Assembly: GCA_900291925.1 (NCBI GenBank)
Contig: UWYS01000002.1
Span: forward strand, 1,116,001 to 1,180,000
Length of the DNA: 64,000 nucleotides
Direction: 5' to 3'
Origin: Thecaphora thlaspeos
Taxonomy: Eukaryota; Basidiomycota; Ustilaginomycetes; Urocystidales; Glomosporiaceae
How positions within the stretch are numbered: position 1 is the first letter of the stretch; each line of letters opens with the position of its first letter. The position numbers and the translations under genes were made by a program. The notes below the pieces were generated by a model. The model made no database searches. It worked only from the letters and a program-made list of their open reading frames with translations, and was not told the DNA's origin. This document shows, piece by piece, positions 44,515-56,055 of this stretch.

Positions 44515-44601
44515 GGCGGTGATGGTGGTAGTGAGGGTGGTAGACAGTCTGCTTTTTTTCGGCCGGATTCCTAGCGACGCCGGATTCCTAGGGAAACGCG
44601 T
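44515..44601 (-). repeat. Right terminal inverted repeat of pogo-like element
   Basis: Inverted partner of the left end. Holds an extra copy of CCGGATTCCTAG (44564-44590), making it longer than the left end. Confidence 0.85.
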
Positions 44602-44603
44602 TA

Positions 44604-46593
44604 GGTCGTGCTGGGAAGGGGCGCGATGAGAGGAATTAGAGCTCTGCTGCGACGACTTGCTTCTCTGGAAGCTACAAATGGGAGCGCGGGGAAGGGGTGG
44701 CGAAGCAGCGTTCGAGCGATGGCCGGCGGTGATGATGGGGAATGGGAGGTGGGATGTGACGTGGTGGAAGCAGAACGGGTCGAGAGGGGAGAGAAAGCGA
44801 GGCAGAGACAAGGAAGCAGGCTCAACGGGGTTAGAAGACTGGACCCCTGGCGCGCCGCCAGAGACCGGCAAAGCAAATAAAAGGTCCTCCGGCTCACAGC
44901 GCACCGGAAGCATCCGCACAGCAGCAGCAGGACAGGGCAGGCCGCCACATAGCAGTGCCGCCAGAGAATCCATCGAGAGCCTCGCTACTCACCTCGAACT
45001 CGCTAGGGACGTCGCTACGATGTCAATTCGACCCTGTGCTTGAATCGCTCTGTCGTTCTTCACGTCTTGGGAGCAGCGTGAGGCCAATGTGCCGTGAAGC
45101 GTCCGATGTGTTGGAAGTGACGAGGAGGCGTGGTTGGGAGAAGAGGTGGACGGAAGGAGCAAGGTCTAGCAGCTATCTGACAGCTAGCTACCTAGTCGGT
45201 CGTGAGGGGGTGAGAGCAGGAAGAGTGAAAGCGGAGCGAATAAGAATGGCAAAGAAGCCGGAGTGATGAGGACGGCGGCGTACAGAGACTCTGTACGTAT
45301 GAACACGTTGGCTGGGTTGATCGGTGATGGAGAGAGAGAGAGGGGGGGGATCTCCTCCTACGATGGTCAGCTTGGCGTACATTTAAAATCTCAAGCATGA
45401 CGGTACGGCGTCCTGCTTGTGTCTCGCTGGGCAGGTGGGCAGGCGGTCGGGCAGGCGGTCGGGCAGACCGGCAGGCACCCTCTGCGTACGCGGCGAGGTT
45501 ACGTTGCGCTTGAACGATCCAAGACCCCGCATCATCCGGCCGGTTAGGGCAAGCGTGACGCATGTTCGGTTGATCCGACTTTTGTTTCCCCCCTGCTTTC
45601 TCCCTTGCCTGCGCGCGACGGCACGACGGCCGGTATCTTTCGATCTCTGATCTGATCTGCTCCAGGAGGCTTCGACTCAGGCGGTGGCCGGACTGTGATG
45701 GTACAGATTCTTATTAGTTGAAAGTTCCAGCAGCTGCCCTATCTGGCCAATGCGCTTGCTGAGAGACGAGATCTGCGTACGGTTCTTGCACGGCGAAAGC
45801 GGGCATTGAGAGCGCGGCCGCAATAGGGGCCGGGCGGAGTGGATCTGGATTTCGACCAAACGCCCTCGCTCGTAGACCTCCGCCACCCAGGCCTCCAGGA
45901 CTAGTCAATATACCACAGATAGGCAGGCTGCCCCTCTCTTGCTAGCTACAGCGACCAAAAGGAAGCTCTACACCGTTGGCTTGCTCGACGGGCGGATAGG
46001 CTTGGAACCTGGACATTTTCAAAAGCCATAACTCATGAGTTTACGCAGGGCATGACAGTCAGCAGGTCAAGGAGCGGCGGCGAGCATCCGTGGTGGATAT
46101 GTACAGACAGGTGGCGGCGACTCCGCTGCTCTCCGCAGAGAGCATCGGATCGGAAAGATGGGATCGCGCACGCAGCGGGGCCTTTGCCTTGGCGTCGGTG
46201 CCGAGGCGCCTGTCCCGGCGTGTCTTCCCCGCTGACCGCAGGTCTCTTGAGAAACAGGCAAGGCCAGCTCTCTTCACCTCGTCCCGGTCAACGTCGATCT
46301 TCTCCCAATCCACATGCCCCCCTTGGGATGTTTACCAGGATGGATATCCTCGTTCCAAAAGAGCCTTCACCCTTCTCTCAGGCCCGTGGGCCGTTGCGGC
46401 GCTGCGCCTTGCTTGCGCCGAATGAAGGAAAGGGAGACGACCTCCTGCTTCCCTGCCTTCCGTCTCTCACACATGAAGCGCCGACCAGAACACACAGGGT
46501 AAGAGTAGAGCGAGATGCAAAGCGCTAGAATGATGCCGATTGCGATCGCCTGCGTCGTTCGAGAGGACAAACAAAGATGTTTTTGGCCGCCTG
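44604..46593. other. Gene-poor 2.0 kb stretch
   Basis: No gene supported on either strand; open frames are short and lack domain or splice support. Contains a 12-base tandem repeat (45430-45475) and a short GA run (about 45331-45342). The right end holds the 3' flank of SPT20. Confidence 0.5.
45430..45475. repeat. 12-base tandem repeat (GGCAGGCGGTCG)
   Basis: Two to three near-perfect copies of GGCAGGCGGTCG with degenerate flanking copies. Confidence 0.8.
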
Positions 46594-49415
46594 CTACGAC
46601 GTCCCGCCCCAGTTGCCCAGCCCCGCCAGGCCAACACCGACGGGTAAGTCTGCAATGTTACCCTGCTGTTGCTGCCCACCCTGATGTCCTCCCGGCATCA
46701 TCCCAACATCCACGCCCTGCGGCATGCCCTGATACCCGCCCCCGCCCGCTCCTCCCGCATTCATGAATCCTCCGTTCTGGCCCTGTCCGTTGTTCGCCAT
46801 CATGCCCATGTTCATCCCCATCCCAACGCCAACGACGCCGGCCGCGTTCTGCTGCGGTCCACCCATCGATACGCCGGGCATCATCCCCATCCCCATACCC
46901 ATCCCGCCGTTGGGGAACATGGGCGCTGCACCGTTCATCATCGGCATACCGTAGTACGATCCCGCGCCCATCTGTTGACCCGCCGCACCCGCCTGTTGTT
47001 GCTGCTGCATGAACATGGCCGCTTGAGCGTTGGGCAGGGCATGGGGCAGCGTCGGTGTAGATTGGACAGAGGCGGGCGTAGCGGCAGACATGGGGACGTC
47101 TCCGGTCTCGTTACCCTTCGGCTTGGCATGGGATGCTTTGGCCTTGCTCGCCTTCGAAGCGGCGGCGGGCTTCTTGGCGGCAAACTTTTTGGCGGGAGCC
47201 GGCTTCTTGCCGCCTGTCGTGGGGATGGTGACCGAGGTGACGGGCTCCGCCTTGGATGGCGTGGTGATGTCGCCGTTGGCCGCTTTGTCCTTGGTTGGGG
47301 AGGTGTTCTTCGAGCCACCGACCGCATCTTTGTCCCCATTGGCCGCCGCCCCAGGCCCATTGGCACCAGCCCCCGCAGCGGCGGCGGCGGCGGCGCCGTC
47401 GTCCTTCTTCTTCGACTTGCTCTTCTTTGCCGGTTGGTCCTTTTCCTTCTTCTCCTTCTCCTCCTTCTTCCTTTCGGCCTTTTCCTTCTCCTCCTTTTCC
47501 TTCCGCTCCCTCTCTTTGGCGAGCTGCGCCTTTTTCTTCTTGCTCAGTCCTTTGCCCGCATCCTTCTTCGCAGCCGCAGCCGTTGCGGCGGCGGCCTCCT
47601 CTTCCTTCTTCTTTGCCTCGGCGGCGGCGGCAGCAGCGGTTGCTTCGGCCTCTTCCTTTTCGCGCTGTGCCTTCTTCTTCTTCTTGGCCGGCGGCTTCTT
47701 GGCCGGTTCGGGCTTGTCGTCGTTGGCGTTCGCGGCGGCGGACGTCTTGGAGCCGTCGTCTTTGGAACCGTGGGCGCCGTTCTGCAGGGCCATGGGGTTG
47801 GGGCCTAGGTTGCGACCCATGCGCCACTTTTCGATGAAGGCCATCCGGCCGAAACTGTTGATGTGTGAGAGGGAGGGAGATGGAGGGAGTTGGAGTCGTC
47901 AGCGAGGAACATCCATTGAACAGTGAAACGTCCGCGTCGCATCGACGCTGGCAAGGGTACCCACGTCGGCACAAAGGCATTGCTCGCCGCCGCGGCCTGG
48001 ACGTTGCTGACCGACGCGACACCCGGCAAGGTCGACCCGTCTGGCGGCTTCACTGCAGGGGTGCTGCGAAGGCCGCCCTCCATCATCCGCATGATCTTCT
48101 CGCGCCTCTGCCGGCTCGCTTCCTCTTTCTCCATCTCTATGCTGTTTGCACCGCGCTTCTTGCTCGCGTTGCGATGGAAGGGGAGCGGCGAGGACGACGA
48201 GGGCGCATAGGCGAATGGCGGAGCGGTGGAGCTTAGCATCAGATTGGCGATCCGCGTTGCTTGTGGGTCGGGCGTGAGGCAAAGCGGGGGTGCCGTGAGC
48301 GACTGTTGTGTCGAGTCAGAGAAAAGGGGATGCGGGTGGTAGTTAGCAGAGGGGTCTTGTCATGGACATAGGGTCTGTTAGAACGGCGGCCTTCTAGCTC
48401 ACCAAGATCTTGGCCTCGACCTCGAGCGCGTCCTGGTCGGACCAGATACCGCCTGTCATATCGTCGAGCATCTTGAGATCGCTCCACAGCGTCTCAGCGG
48501 TCGGATGGAGAACAATCCGGTAGATCTCGATGCCGGCCATCGCGCCATGCTTGCCGTCGAGATAGGAGTTGCTCGGGCCAGCGCCGCCAATGACGTTGCG
48601 AGCTCCATATCGACCGCCTTCTTGCAGATAGAAGAGAGATAGGGTGGACGTTTGTGACGACGACGGCGAAGAGGTGGCGCCGGACATGTCGCGGGGCTGT
48701 CGTGAGCCGGGCCCGTTCGCCATCGAGTGGAGATGCGATGGCGAGAGGGTCGAGTTGAACGCGACGCTGTGCGAACGATGGTCGTGCACTTCAGCAATGA
48801 GACAGCCTAGAGAGCAGCATCGACGGCGAGTCGAGCGATCACGGAGCAGAGTACCGAGGGCAATGAATTCAGGCGCGTGACGATCAGCGAATGTCCGGTC
48901 ATCCTTGGCTCCAAGCGCATCGAGGAGGTGTCTAAAACCTACCTTCAAAGAACTGCACACCCGAGTCTGTCAGCACATCGATGAGGTCGGCGGGAACCCT
49001 CTGGTCGCGGATGAACTGCAGAAAGGCCTGTTGCATTGCAGAGCACGTTAGATCGGCCGGCGAAGGAAGCGCAGACGAGGGTCGACAAGGATGAGTAAGA
49101 CTTGACCAGGAGCGCGACGGAGCAAGAAGATAAGCGAGTAGGGTAGAGCATATAATCACCTTGACCGGACTATCGAACAAGAACATGCCATTCTGCGGAA
49201 GTGAAGAGAGAGCGGAGGATCTCGCGGCGTCAGCGCTAGTGAACGAAGGCCGGAGGTCTGCCCAGGGCGAAGAATCCAGCCCGTCGCACCTGGCGTTCGA
49301 ATCTAAAGTGGTTGTTGTGAAGATGGAGCACAAAACTGGGTCGATCCTTGCGATGCCGTCTGAGGATCTGACGGTTGGTTCGGGAAATATTGTAGACGGA
49401 AGCGGTCGTCGCCAT
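46594..49415 (-). CDS. SPT20: SAGA complex subunit Spt20
   Basis: Structural subunit of the SAGA histone acetyltransferase co-activator. Exons on the minus strand: 49415-49290, 49192-49160, 49027-48943, 48806-48403, 48302-47961 and about 47854-46594, roughly 750 residues. The family domain is unmistakable: RTNRQILRRHRKDRPSFVLH, LHNNHFRFER, FLFDSPVKAFLQFI, LTDSGVQFFEGCLIAEVHDH, HPTAETLWSDLKML, LTAPPLCLTPDPQATRIANL, EASRQRREKIMRMM and FIEKWR. After this the tail is low complexity: Lys/Glu/Ala-rich, then Gln-, Met- and Gly-rich, usual for Spt20 activation-type tails. The junction between exons 5 and 6 is unresolved: the only good acceptor (CAACAG before 47854) needs a phase-2 donor, while GT sites near 47961 give phase 0. 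Earlier junctions fit exactly. Divergent from the NDK gene. Confidence 0.88.
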
Positions 49416-50005
49416 ATTGGCGGGCGCGGCAGTGCCGGAGTTGCAATCGAGCTGAACAATCGCGCAGAGTTCTGGCGGGAGCTGGTGAGAAGGTGGTAGG
49501 ACGGTGGAGGGTGTACTGAGCTAATGGGCCGGTTCACGTATCTCCTAGCTTCTACTATTCGGGCGAAGGCGCGAGGAGGAGGAGGAGGAGGAGGAGGAAG
49601 GAGTATGAGGTGGCTGGTGATATCGAGGGACCTGATCGACGCGCGCAGCTAGCCATGCGGAGGACCGGTGAAGCCGACAGGGGTGAGCGATATCGGTAGA
49701 CGAATGGCGGGGTCGGGATGGATTGGTGGCTGTAAATGGTGGTGGTCGTCAACAGGGGAAATTGAATGGCAACTCCACAGAAGGCCAACACCGAAGCGTG
49801 TCGTTAACTAGCCTCCCAACCGCGTGGTGGCCGGGGGCCGAGAACGCGTTTCGGGTCCGTCTGCTGCTGGGACAGGAACCCTCGGGTCCTTGGGCACCTC
49901 CTCCACTTCGGGATGTTACGGGTGATGGTGATCACCTCCTCTTGCAACCCGATTCTTCCTTCCTTCCGATCGCACACCTGAACCCTGTCCGCCACGAGTA
50001 CAGCC
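49416..50005. promoter_or_regulatory. Divergent promoter, SPT20 / NDK
   Basis: 590 bases between ATGs. Contains a (GAG)n run (about 49573-49599) and an inverted GGTGATCACC at about 49928-49937. No gene supported. Confidence 0.45.
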
Positions 50006-50747
50006 ATGTCTTATCTTCGGTCCCTTCCCGCTTCGGGCCTACCGATACGGGTGGCCTCGCCCACTTCGGGCCTTCCGACTAAGCGCCTCCTCTCCAGCTC
50101 GTCTGCCTGTCAGCCTCCAGAGCTCGAGCTGATCCTCGCCCTTCTTAAGCCCTCTCTTTGCTCATACCAACCGGACGTCAGTGCGGTGATGAAAGAGATC
50201 AAGCAATCCGGACTGCAGATGGTACGATCCAAGCGTCTCTTCTGGACAGCAGAAGATGCCCATCAATTCTACGCCGAACACAAAGGACGATTCTACTACG
50301 ACCGGCTGGTGATAGGCATGACGAGCGGGCCGTCGATGGCGCTCGCTCTCGCTGGACCAGATGCGATCAAGAGGTGGCGAGCGATGCCCGGACCTACCAA
50401 GGCATATAGGGCCAAGTGGGAGCAGCCGGACTGTCTGAGAGCGAGATACGGGCTGGGCGATACGAGGAATGGTTTCCATGGCTCCGGTACGTTCTGCCTC
50501 GTGCGCCCCGTTCACTGGCGAGATCACAGTCAGGCTGAGAGAACCTCTCCTTCGCCTTGTCTTGTGGACACGTCGCTCTCAACCCATCCGCCTGACCGGT
50601 CCTAAAGACTCGCCGGAGTCGGCTCGACGCGAACTGGCCCAGGTCTTCGAGGGCTGGGACACGCAATGGTGGCTCGACAGCGAGACCGGACGGCTTCTAC
50701 CCGTTGACGGCGATGCCAAAGGGGTCGCCAGTCCGACGCCCCCATAG
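50006..50747 (+). CDS. NDK: Nucleoside diphosphate kinase, NME6-like, probably mitochondrial
   Basis: Transfers the gamma-phosphate between nucleoside triphosphates and diphosphates via a phosphohistidine. Two exons, 50006-50486 and 50608-50747 (GTACGT donor, CTAAAG acceptor, phase 1), 206 residues. The first about 40 residues (MSYLRSLPASGLPIRV...) are Ser/Arg-rich without acidic residues and look like a mitochondrial presequence. The NDK fold follows: ELILALLKPS, AHQFYAEHKGRFYYDRL, MTSGPSMALALAGPDAIKRW, GPTKA, LRARYG and the active site NGFHGSDSPESARRE with His158. The intron splits the active-site Asp codon just after His-Gly-Ser. The Kpn loop is longer than in group I enzymes and the sequence ends with an extra tail, both in keeping with the NME6-like group II branch. 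Confidence 0.92.
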
Positions 50748-51207
50748 TCAGCGCAGCGCCCGTCGGACCCATGTCCAATCCCGAAGCCCCAATGTTTCTC
50801 CCTCGACCATCACACGCTTCCATCTGTAATACCACCGCCCTCCAGCCCCCCCTGTGCACATGCATGACAGCATGGGATTTCGGCTTGCAAAGTCGTCAAG
50901 TCTACAAAAAGAGGGTCACATCAGGGGTCGGGGAAAGATATCAGGAGCTAGTGAAACAACAGGGAGAGGAAAAGCAACCGAAGCGGGACATGGTCATAGA
51001 GAGGGAGAGGGTGAGAGAGAAGAGGTATAGAGGTTGCAAGTGGGTAGCTCGACGTTGAACGATCCCGTTTGAGCGAGGAGCGTGATGGCCCGACGACCAT
51101 GGCGATGAGGATGAAGGTGACGTTACGACGAGGTGAAATTGAAGCAAGCAGGCTGGGAGGAGGGAGAAGGGATGTCGGGAGTGAGGCAGAGGCAAACATG
51201 GCAGGTT
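50748..51207. other. Convergent 3' flanks
   Basis: 460 bases between convergent genes; a purine-rich tract (about 50955-51035). No gene seen. Confidence 0.5.
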
Positions 51208-54200
51208 TCACGCGCTGCGGAACGCCTTGGGATCCTTGACGATCCTCAGGCTTTCGAGCTTGCCGACCTTGATGCGGTCCTCCTGATCCTCCTCGTCCTC
51301 TTGGCCCCAGTCCTCGCCGCCAAGGTCGTCGTCGTCCTCTGTCGCGCTGACTATTCTCGCGCCGCCCGCCTGTCCGTTGGCGAGTTTCTCCAACAGGCTC
51401 GCCATATCGCCGACATCGGTCGGCTCGGCATCGTCGTCATCTCGACCAGGCGTGGGTGTGGCGCCCTTGCGGCCGCGACCCGCGCTGATGCGCCGCTTCG
51501 TGCGCGGTTGGTCCTCGCTGCCCGTCGAGATCTGCAGCCCTTCCTCGTTGGCCAGGTGGAGGAGGCAGATGAAGCAGAACGACGTTGAGATCTCTTCCAT
51601 CTTGTCCTTCGGATAGGCCTTCTTGAGTCCGGTCAGCACCGTGTCGAACGTCTTGTACTCCTGCTTCGGCTTCGGCCTCGTCGTGGCGGTCGAGCTCTGC
51701 GGAGGCAGGATTTACATCGATGCAAAGGAGGTCGGATCAGTCAGTGGTCAGGACCTGGGACGGCAGCGGCGTCCCCTTCCGTTTCTCTACTCACATCGCC
51801 CGCATCCTGGTCCGCCTCGTCCTCTTCCGGTTTCGCGGCAGAGGCGTCGCCGGCGTTGTCCTCTGTGATGATGCCTAGCTCCTTCCAGATGTTCTCCTTG
51901 AGCTTCTTGACGTCGACGCGCTTCGCCTTCTTGGCATAGTTGACGTACTCGGGTTTGATGCGGTTCAGGGCTGCCAGTGACTGGATCTCCTCGTCCTCGA
52001 ATTCGGCGCCGCCGTTGCCCGCCGCGTTGCCCGAGGAGCCGTGCTCGCCGCCGCCAAGCTCGGACGAGAGTGGGTCGAAGCCGTCGTCATTGTCGTGGAA
52101 AAACTGCGTGTCGAAGGGCATCGCGGCGCCATTGTCGTTGTCTTCGCCGCCCATGTCACCGCCGCCAGCGTGGGCAGCGGCCGCTTGGGCCCAGAACTGC
52201 TCATCGATTCCCCCACCGTTGAGCCGGGACTGGCCGCCGCCACCGCGCCTCCGCATGTTGATTGCAAACCTTGGCTTGAGGAAGAGCTTGAGCAGTTGAC
52301 GCGAATTGAAGTGGCGATCCTCGGGCAGGAGGTAAGCGTCGCTGTTCGAATTGGACAGCGAGACTTTGGACCGCGTCGACGAGGGGAGCTGAATGCTGCC
52401 CGGCTGCTTGGCCGGCTTAAAGATCTCTTTTGCATTCACGGCGCCCTCGTCGGAGAGAAAGTCGATGACGAAGGGCTCCTTGGACTTGCGCGTCGTCGAT
52501 GCGCCCGAGGCGGCCCTCGCTCCGAACTCGTCGCCTGTATAGTCAAAGTCGGTGAGACGTAGGAGACGGGAGCGTCAGTGCACTTCCTTGATCGGTCAGA
52601 ATGGGGCCACCGAAGCCCAATCGGATCGCCAGACGATACTCACCCTTCTTGCCATTGATCCCACCGAGGCCGAGCGGGCCGGCGCTGACACGAGACATTT
52701 TCCAGTGCTCCGGACCCGCCCAGTTCCGCATCAGCCGCCTGTCGAAGTAGTCAAAGAGGCCCGAGTCGGCGCCGTCCTGGTCGTCATTGTCCCTTCCCTC
52801 GCCGCTGCCATTGAAGGCCATCGCCATGACGAGGTCGCCCTGGCCCGGTCCAGCCGTCGGCGCAAAGGCAGAGTATCCGACGCCACCGGCTTCACCGGAG
52901 GCCCCCATGATCGGGCCGCCGAAGTCGTCCCCACCGGCTTCCACCGCCAAGCCGTCGTCTGCCTCGGGTGCGTCGAAGAAGTCGACACCACCGTCGCCGT
53001 CGTCGTCGCCACCAATCAGTGTATCGTCGTCGACCCCGCCCATCAAAGGTCCGCCGGCGCTCGGCGCTCGGCCCAGGAAGAAGTCGGCGCCCCCATCGCC
53101 GCCCTCGCCCGGCCGCATCATGTTGTCGTCCTGGAAGTCGTCGAACTGCGCCAGCGACGGATGGGAGGCCATGCCCGCACCCTCGCTTTGCATCGCGAGA
53201 CCGGCGGCGGGGTCCTCTAGATCCTCGAGGCCGACACCAAATGGCGTGTCGTCGTTTTCGGAGAAGCTGAAGTTGCAGAGCGTGGGGCAGATGACGCGGC
53301 CGCCGATCAGGGCGGTGACATTGCCCTCAGCGGCCCCGTAACCCGCTGCCGCCTCGCCTTCGAACAGCTTGGCGCGCAGCTTGCTGAGATCCATCAACTC
53401 GACCTCGGCGTCGGCTTCGGGGGCGCCCGACTCGTTGTCGACGGCCATGCTGTCGGGGAGGTCGCCCTCGTCGCCGCCGACTCCGGCGACGTCGGAAGCA
53501 TCAAAGACGACCCGTCCGTTGGAGTCGACGCCGAGGTGGTTCATCAGCAGACCGCCGGCCCCGCCCTCGTCAAAGTCGGCGCTCGTCTTCTTGAAGAGCG
53601 GGTCGACGGTGAACTCGAGGTCGAACTTCTTGGCCTGGATCTGACCGAAGTTCTTGGCCAATGTGGCCTCTTTGTTACGCGTCCGCTTCCGGCTTTTTGT
53701 GCCCGCGCTTGGCTCGCCGTCGTCGTCGAAGTCGTCCTCGTCATCTTCGACGTCCTCGCCGTCCTCGCCGGTGCGGCTGCGCTTCTCCTTTGCGCTTTCG
53801 CCGTTTATCTCGTCCTGTAGGCCGCTAAGCAGCTTGCCTGTCTCGACGACGACGCTGTCGACGCGGCTGGTCCACACCTTGACGCAGCCGTCAAGCGTGC
53901 ACGAGGCCTTCTGGAAGTTGATTGAGCCGTCGCCGCTCTCGTTGCGCAGCAGCGACATGTCGTGGAAGTAGTCGATCAGCGCAAACGACCAGGTGTTGGT
54001 CGAGTTGATTTTCTGTAGCGAGCGATCGAGGAGGCGGGGGAGGTACAGAGGCACGGATCTCGAGTCAGGCAGCTTGCTCTGAAGGAGGAGGCAGGCATGC
54101 GCGCCTGGGGCGGCATTCGCGATGATACTCACGTTATCGGTAGCCATCTTCATCCATTCCTCGAAGCTGGTGGTGTCTACGCTGATGGCGGCGGGAGCCT

Positions 54201-54747
54201 CGAGCCCTGTGGGACCACCGACGCGGCCGTTACGCTGCGGCATGATCAGGGAGCCGTCTGCTGCGTTCGCAACGGCATGCGACCTGGCCAGCGCCGCGAC
54301 CCGATGTGCGACCTGAGCCGACGCTGTTGTTGTTGTTGTCTGCTTCGACTTGGACGCTGATGTCGCTGCAGCTGTTGATTGTGGATGGGGCTGCTTGCTG
54401 TGCTGTCTACCCTTTGCGGCGGCGGCCGATGCTTTCTGCTTTGCTGATTTGATGTTGCGCGAGTCGTCAAACTCCTGGTCGCTCTCCTCATCCTCGACCT
54501 GCTCGTCGTTCTCGTCCTCGTCGCTCTCGTCGGCAAATCGCTTCTGACGGGCGCGCTGTTGTGTCTTGGATGACCGGGAAGAGGTCGCTGCGGGGCGCGA
54601 CGTTGGCTTGGATTTCATAGTGTCGGAGGTGCTGCTGCTTGCGAGGGACGCCTTGCCGCCTCGGAAGCTGGACGAGATGGAACGGTTTGCGGGCGTGTTT
54701 GCAGCCTTGGACTCTGTCAAGGGTGCGCGCTGGAGAGATGCCGACAT
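51208..54747 (-). CDS. BRN1: Condensin kleisin subunit Brn1/CAP-H
   Basis: Bridges the SMC2-SMC4 heads and holds the HEAT subunits in condensin, needed for mitotic chromosome compaction. Four exons on the minus strand: 54747-54133, 54012-52644, 52534-51795 and 51696-51208, phases 0, 1 and 0, 1070 residues. Barren family blocks: SFEEWMKMATDN joined to KINSTNTWSFALIDYFHDMS and FQKASCTLDGCVKVWTSRVD (N-terminal SMC2-binding region); an acidic middle; FSENDDTPFGVG; DYFDRRLMRNWAGPEHWKM; FVIDFLSDEG; LPEDRHFNSRQLLKLFLKP; RIKPEYVNYAKKAKRVDVKK; then the C-terminal winged-helix SMC4-binding part with MEEISTSFCFICLLHLANEE. The disordered N-terminus (1-190) carries many Ser/Thr-Pro sites fitting Cdk control. 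The first intron is a multiple of three and free of stops. Confidence 0.95.
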
Positions 54748-55522
54748 GGTCGCGGTCGAAGGTCAAGGAAGATGCAGTCGGGCTGGAAAGGACGGTGTCT
54801 TAAGTTGGCGGCGGAACGGCAAAGCCGTCGGCGGTCCCGCGGAGCGCGCCAGGTTCTCTGTCCGTTCGGGTGAGCCGGTCACAGCGTGTGGACGGTGGTA
54901 CGCGAAACGAGGGTGGTGTTTCGGGTGGATCCGGCGGCGCAGTGGCGATGGCTGATAGATGGCGTCAGAAGCGGGCGAGCGGGGCAGCGGACAGAGAGAG
55001 AAGGGGAGATGGAATGGACGAGGTCGAGGATGGTGGAGTGATGCTGAGCAGCCAGGCGGCATCACAAAGCGTTGCCCTCCGCGTTCGCGCATGCCGACCC
55101 TCCTGCCCAAGCCTGCCTGACAGCGTGAGTCCACGCACGCGCCGAAAACGCTATGCCATGCCAACCTGCAGTTATGGCGCTGGACCCAAAAATGGCGGTA
55201 GGCGGCCGACAGTGGCGCAAGCGACGCGCATTCATCACGTGCACAGGACTGAAAATTTGTCGCATGGCAGAACCCGCTCCGGTCCCTCGACACCATGCCA
55301 AGAACACACTCGCCCCTCGTTGTCTTCGCTTTTGTTCTGGACAGTATAGTGATGCGAACACACAGGAACGGGATTAAAAGTACAGATGCGTAATTCATGG
55401 GCGGCGGGGGAGAAGGAGAGGCGTGGGGAGGGGACGTGGATGAGAGAGCCGGGTATGCGAGAGTGAGAGAGTGAGCAGGAGTCGACGGCGGGGTCGGGGG
55501 TCCGAGGTCCTTTCAGCCCCTT
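54748..55522. promoter_or_regulatory. Promoter of BRN1 and 3' flank of L10K gene
   Basis: 775 bases between two minus-strand genes, pyrimidine-rich on the minus strand next to the BRN1 ATG. No gene supported. Confidence 0.45.
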
Positions 55523-56055
55523 TTAGCTCTGCTTCTTCTTCTTCTTGCTGTCTTCTCTCTTCTGCGCCTCTGCCGCGCCGTCGGCCGCCCTCTTCATGAT
55601 GGTGAGAGGTCCACCGCTGGCGGCCCGGCCGGCCATCTCCTGCTCGATCTTGGACGTCAGCGCACCAGTTTGGGACTAGGGGTCAGCGAAAGGAGAGGCC
55701 ACGCGAGAAGGTGTAAGTCAGCTTGAAGTCAGCTACATCGTGAGCTGCGAGTCAGGTGAGTAACGTACCTTTTTGAGGCTGGCGATGCTGATGGCGGCGG
55801 ACTTTTTGGGATGGATGACCCGAGCTGGTGGAAGCACAGGGGGAAGAGGAAGTGGTTGCTTCGGTCAGCTCATATGCCTACCTCACTGTGGTTCTGAGCG
55901 CAGCGCTGACCGTCATGACGAGGCGGCGCATCTCAAGAGGGAGCGAAGTACTCACGGCCACGCTTGGGCCCGGTCTTAGTGACCTTGCTCTTTGCCTTGT
56001 TCTTGGAGGCGAGCGCCGAGGCGGCCGGCTTGGAAGGCTTGAAACCTTGGGCCAT
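55523..56055 (-). CDS. L10K/UPF0390 (C19orf53-like) small basic protein
   Basis: Conserved eukaryotic small nucleolar-type protein of unknown biochemical role (DUF2462 family). Three exons on the minus strand: 56055-55956, 55824-55769 and 55675-55523, phases 1 and 0, 102 residues, the typical family length. Family features are the start MAQGFKPSKPAAS, a lysine-rich run, then GPKRGPRVIHPKKSAA, a linker to TSKIEQEMAGRAASGGPLTI and a Lys-rich end with KKKKKQS. Highly basic, so probably nuclear or nucleolar and RNA-binding (inference from composition and family). Divergent from the Siw14 gene across 589 bases. Each exon is shorter than 60 codons, so the gene is easily missed by ORF scanning. Confidence 0.9.

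Larger units (their letters stand above)
43704..44601. mobile_element. Pogo-like (Tc1/mariner superfamily) transposon, internally deleted
   Basis: Both ends read ACGCGTTTCCCTAGGAATCC going inward: + strand from 43704, minus strand from 44601. They are flanked by TA at 43702-43703 and 44602-44603, the target duplication of this superfamily. Inverted identity extends about 100 bases, through AGCAGACTGTCTACCACC and ACCATCACCGCCATTG. The right end carries a small extra duplication of the CCGGATTCCTAG segment. Inside, minus-strand pieces resemble a Fot1/pogo transposase with its catalytic centre missing. The 898-base length is about half of an intact element. The near-perfect termini suggest it moved relatively recently, perhaps with transposase from elsewhere in the genome. 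Confidence 0.8.

Noticed and set aside
44476..44973. 165-codon minus-strand frame next to the pogo-like element
   Set aside because: It runs into the transposon terminus and has no recognisable domain; likely chance.
46669..47926. Two long + strand frames opposite the SPT20 tail
   Set aside because: They are shadows of the low-complexity Lys/Glu/Ala/Gly/Met codons of SPT20 on the other strand.
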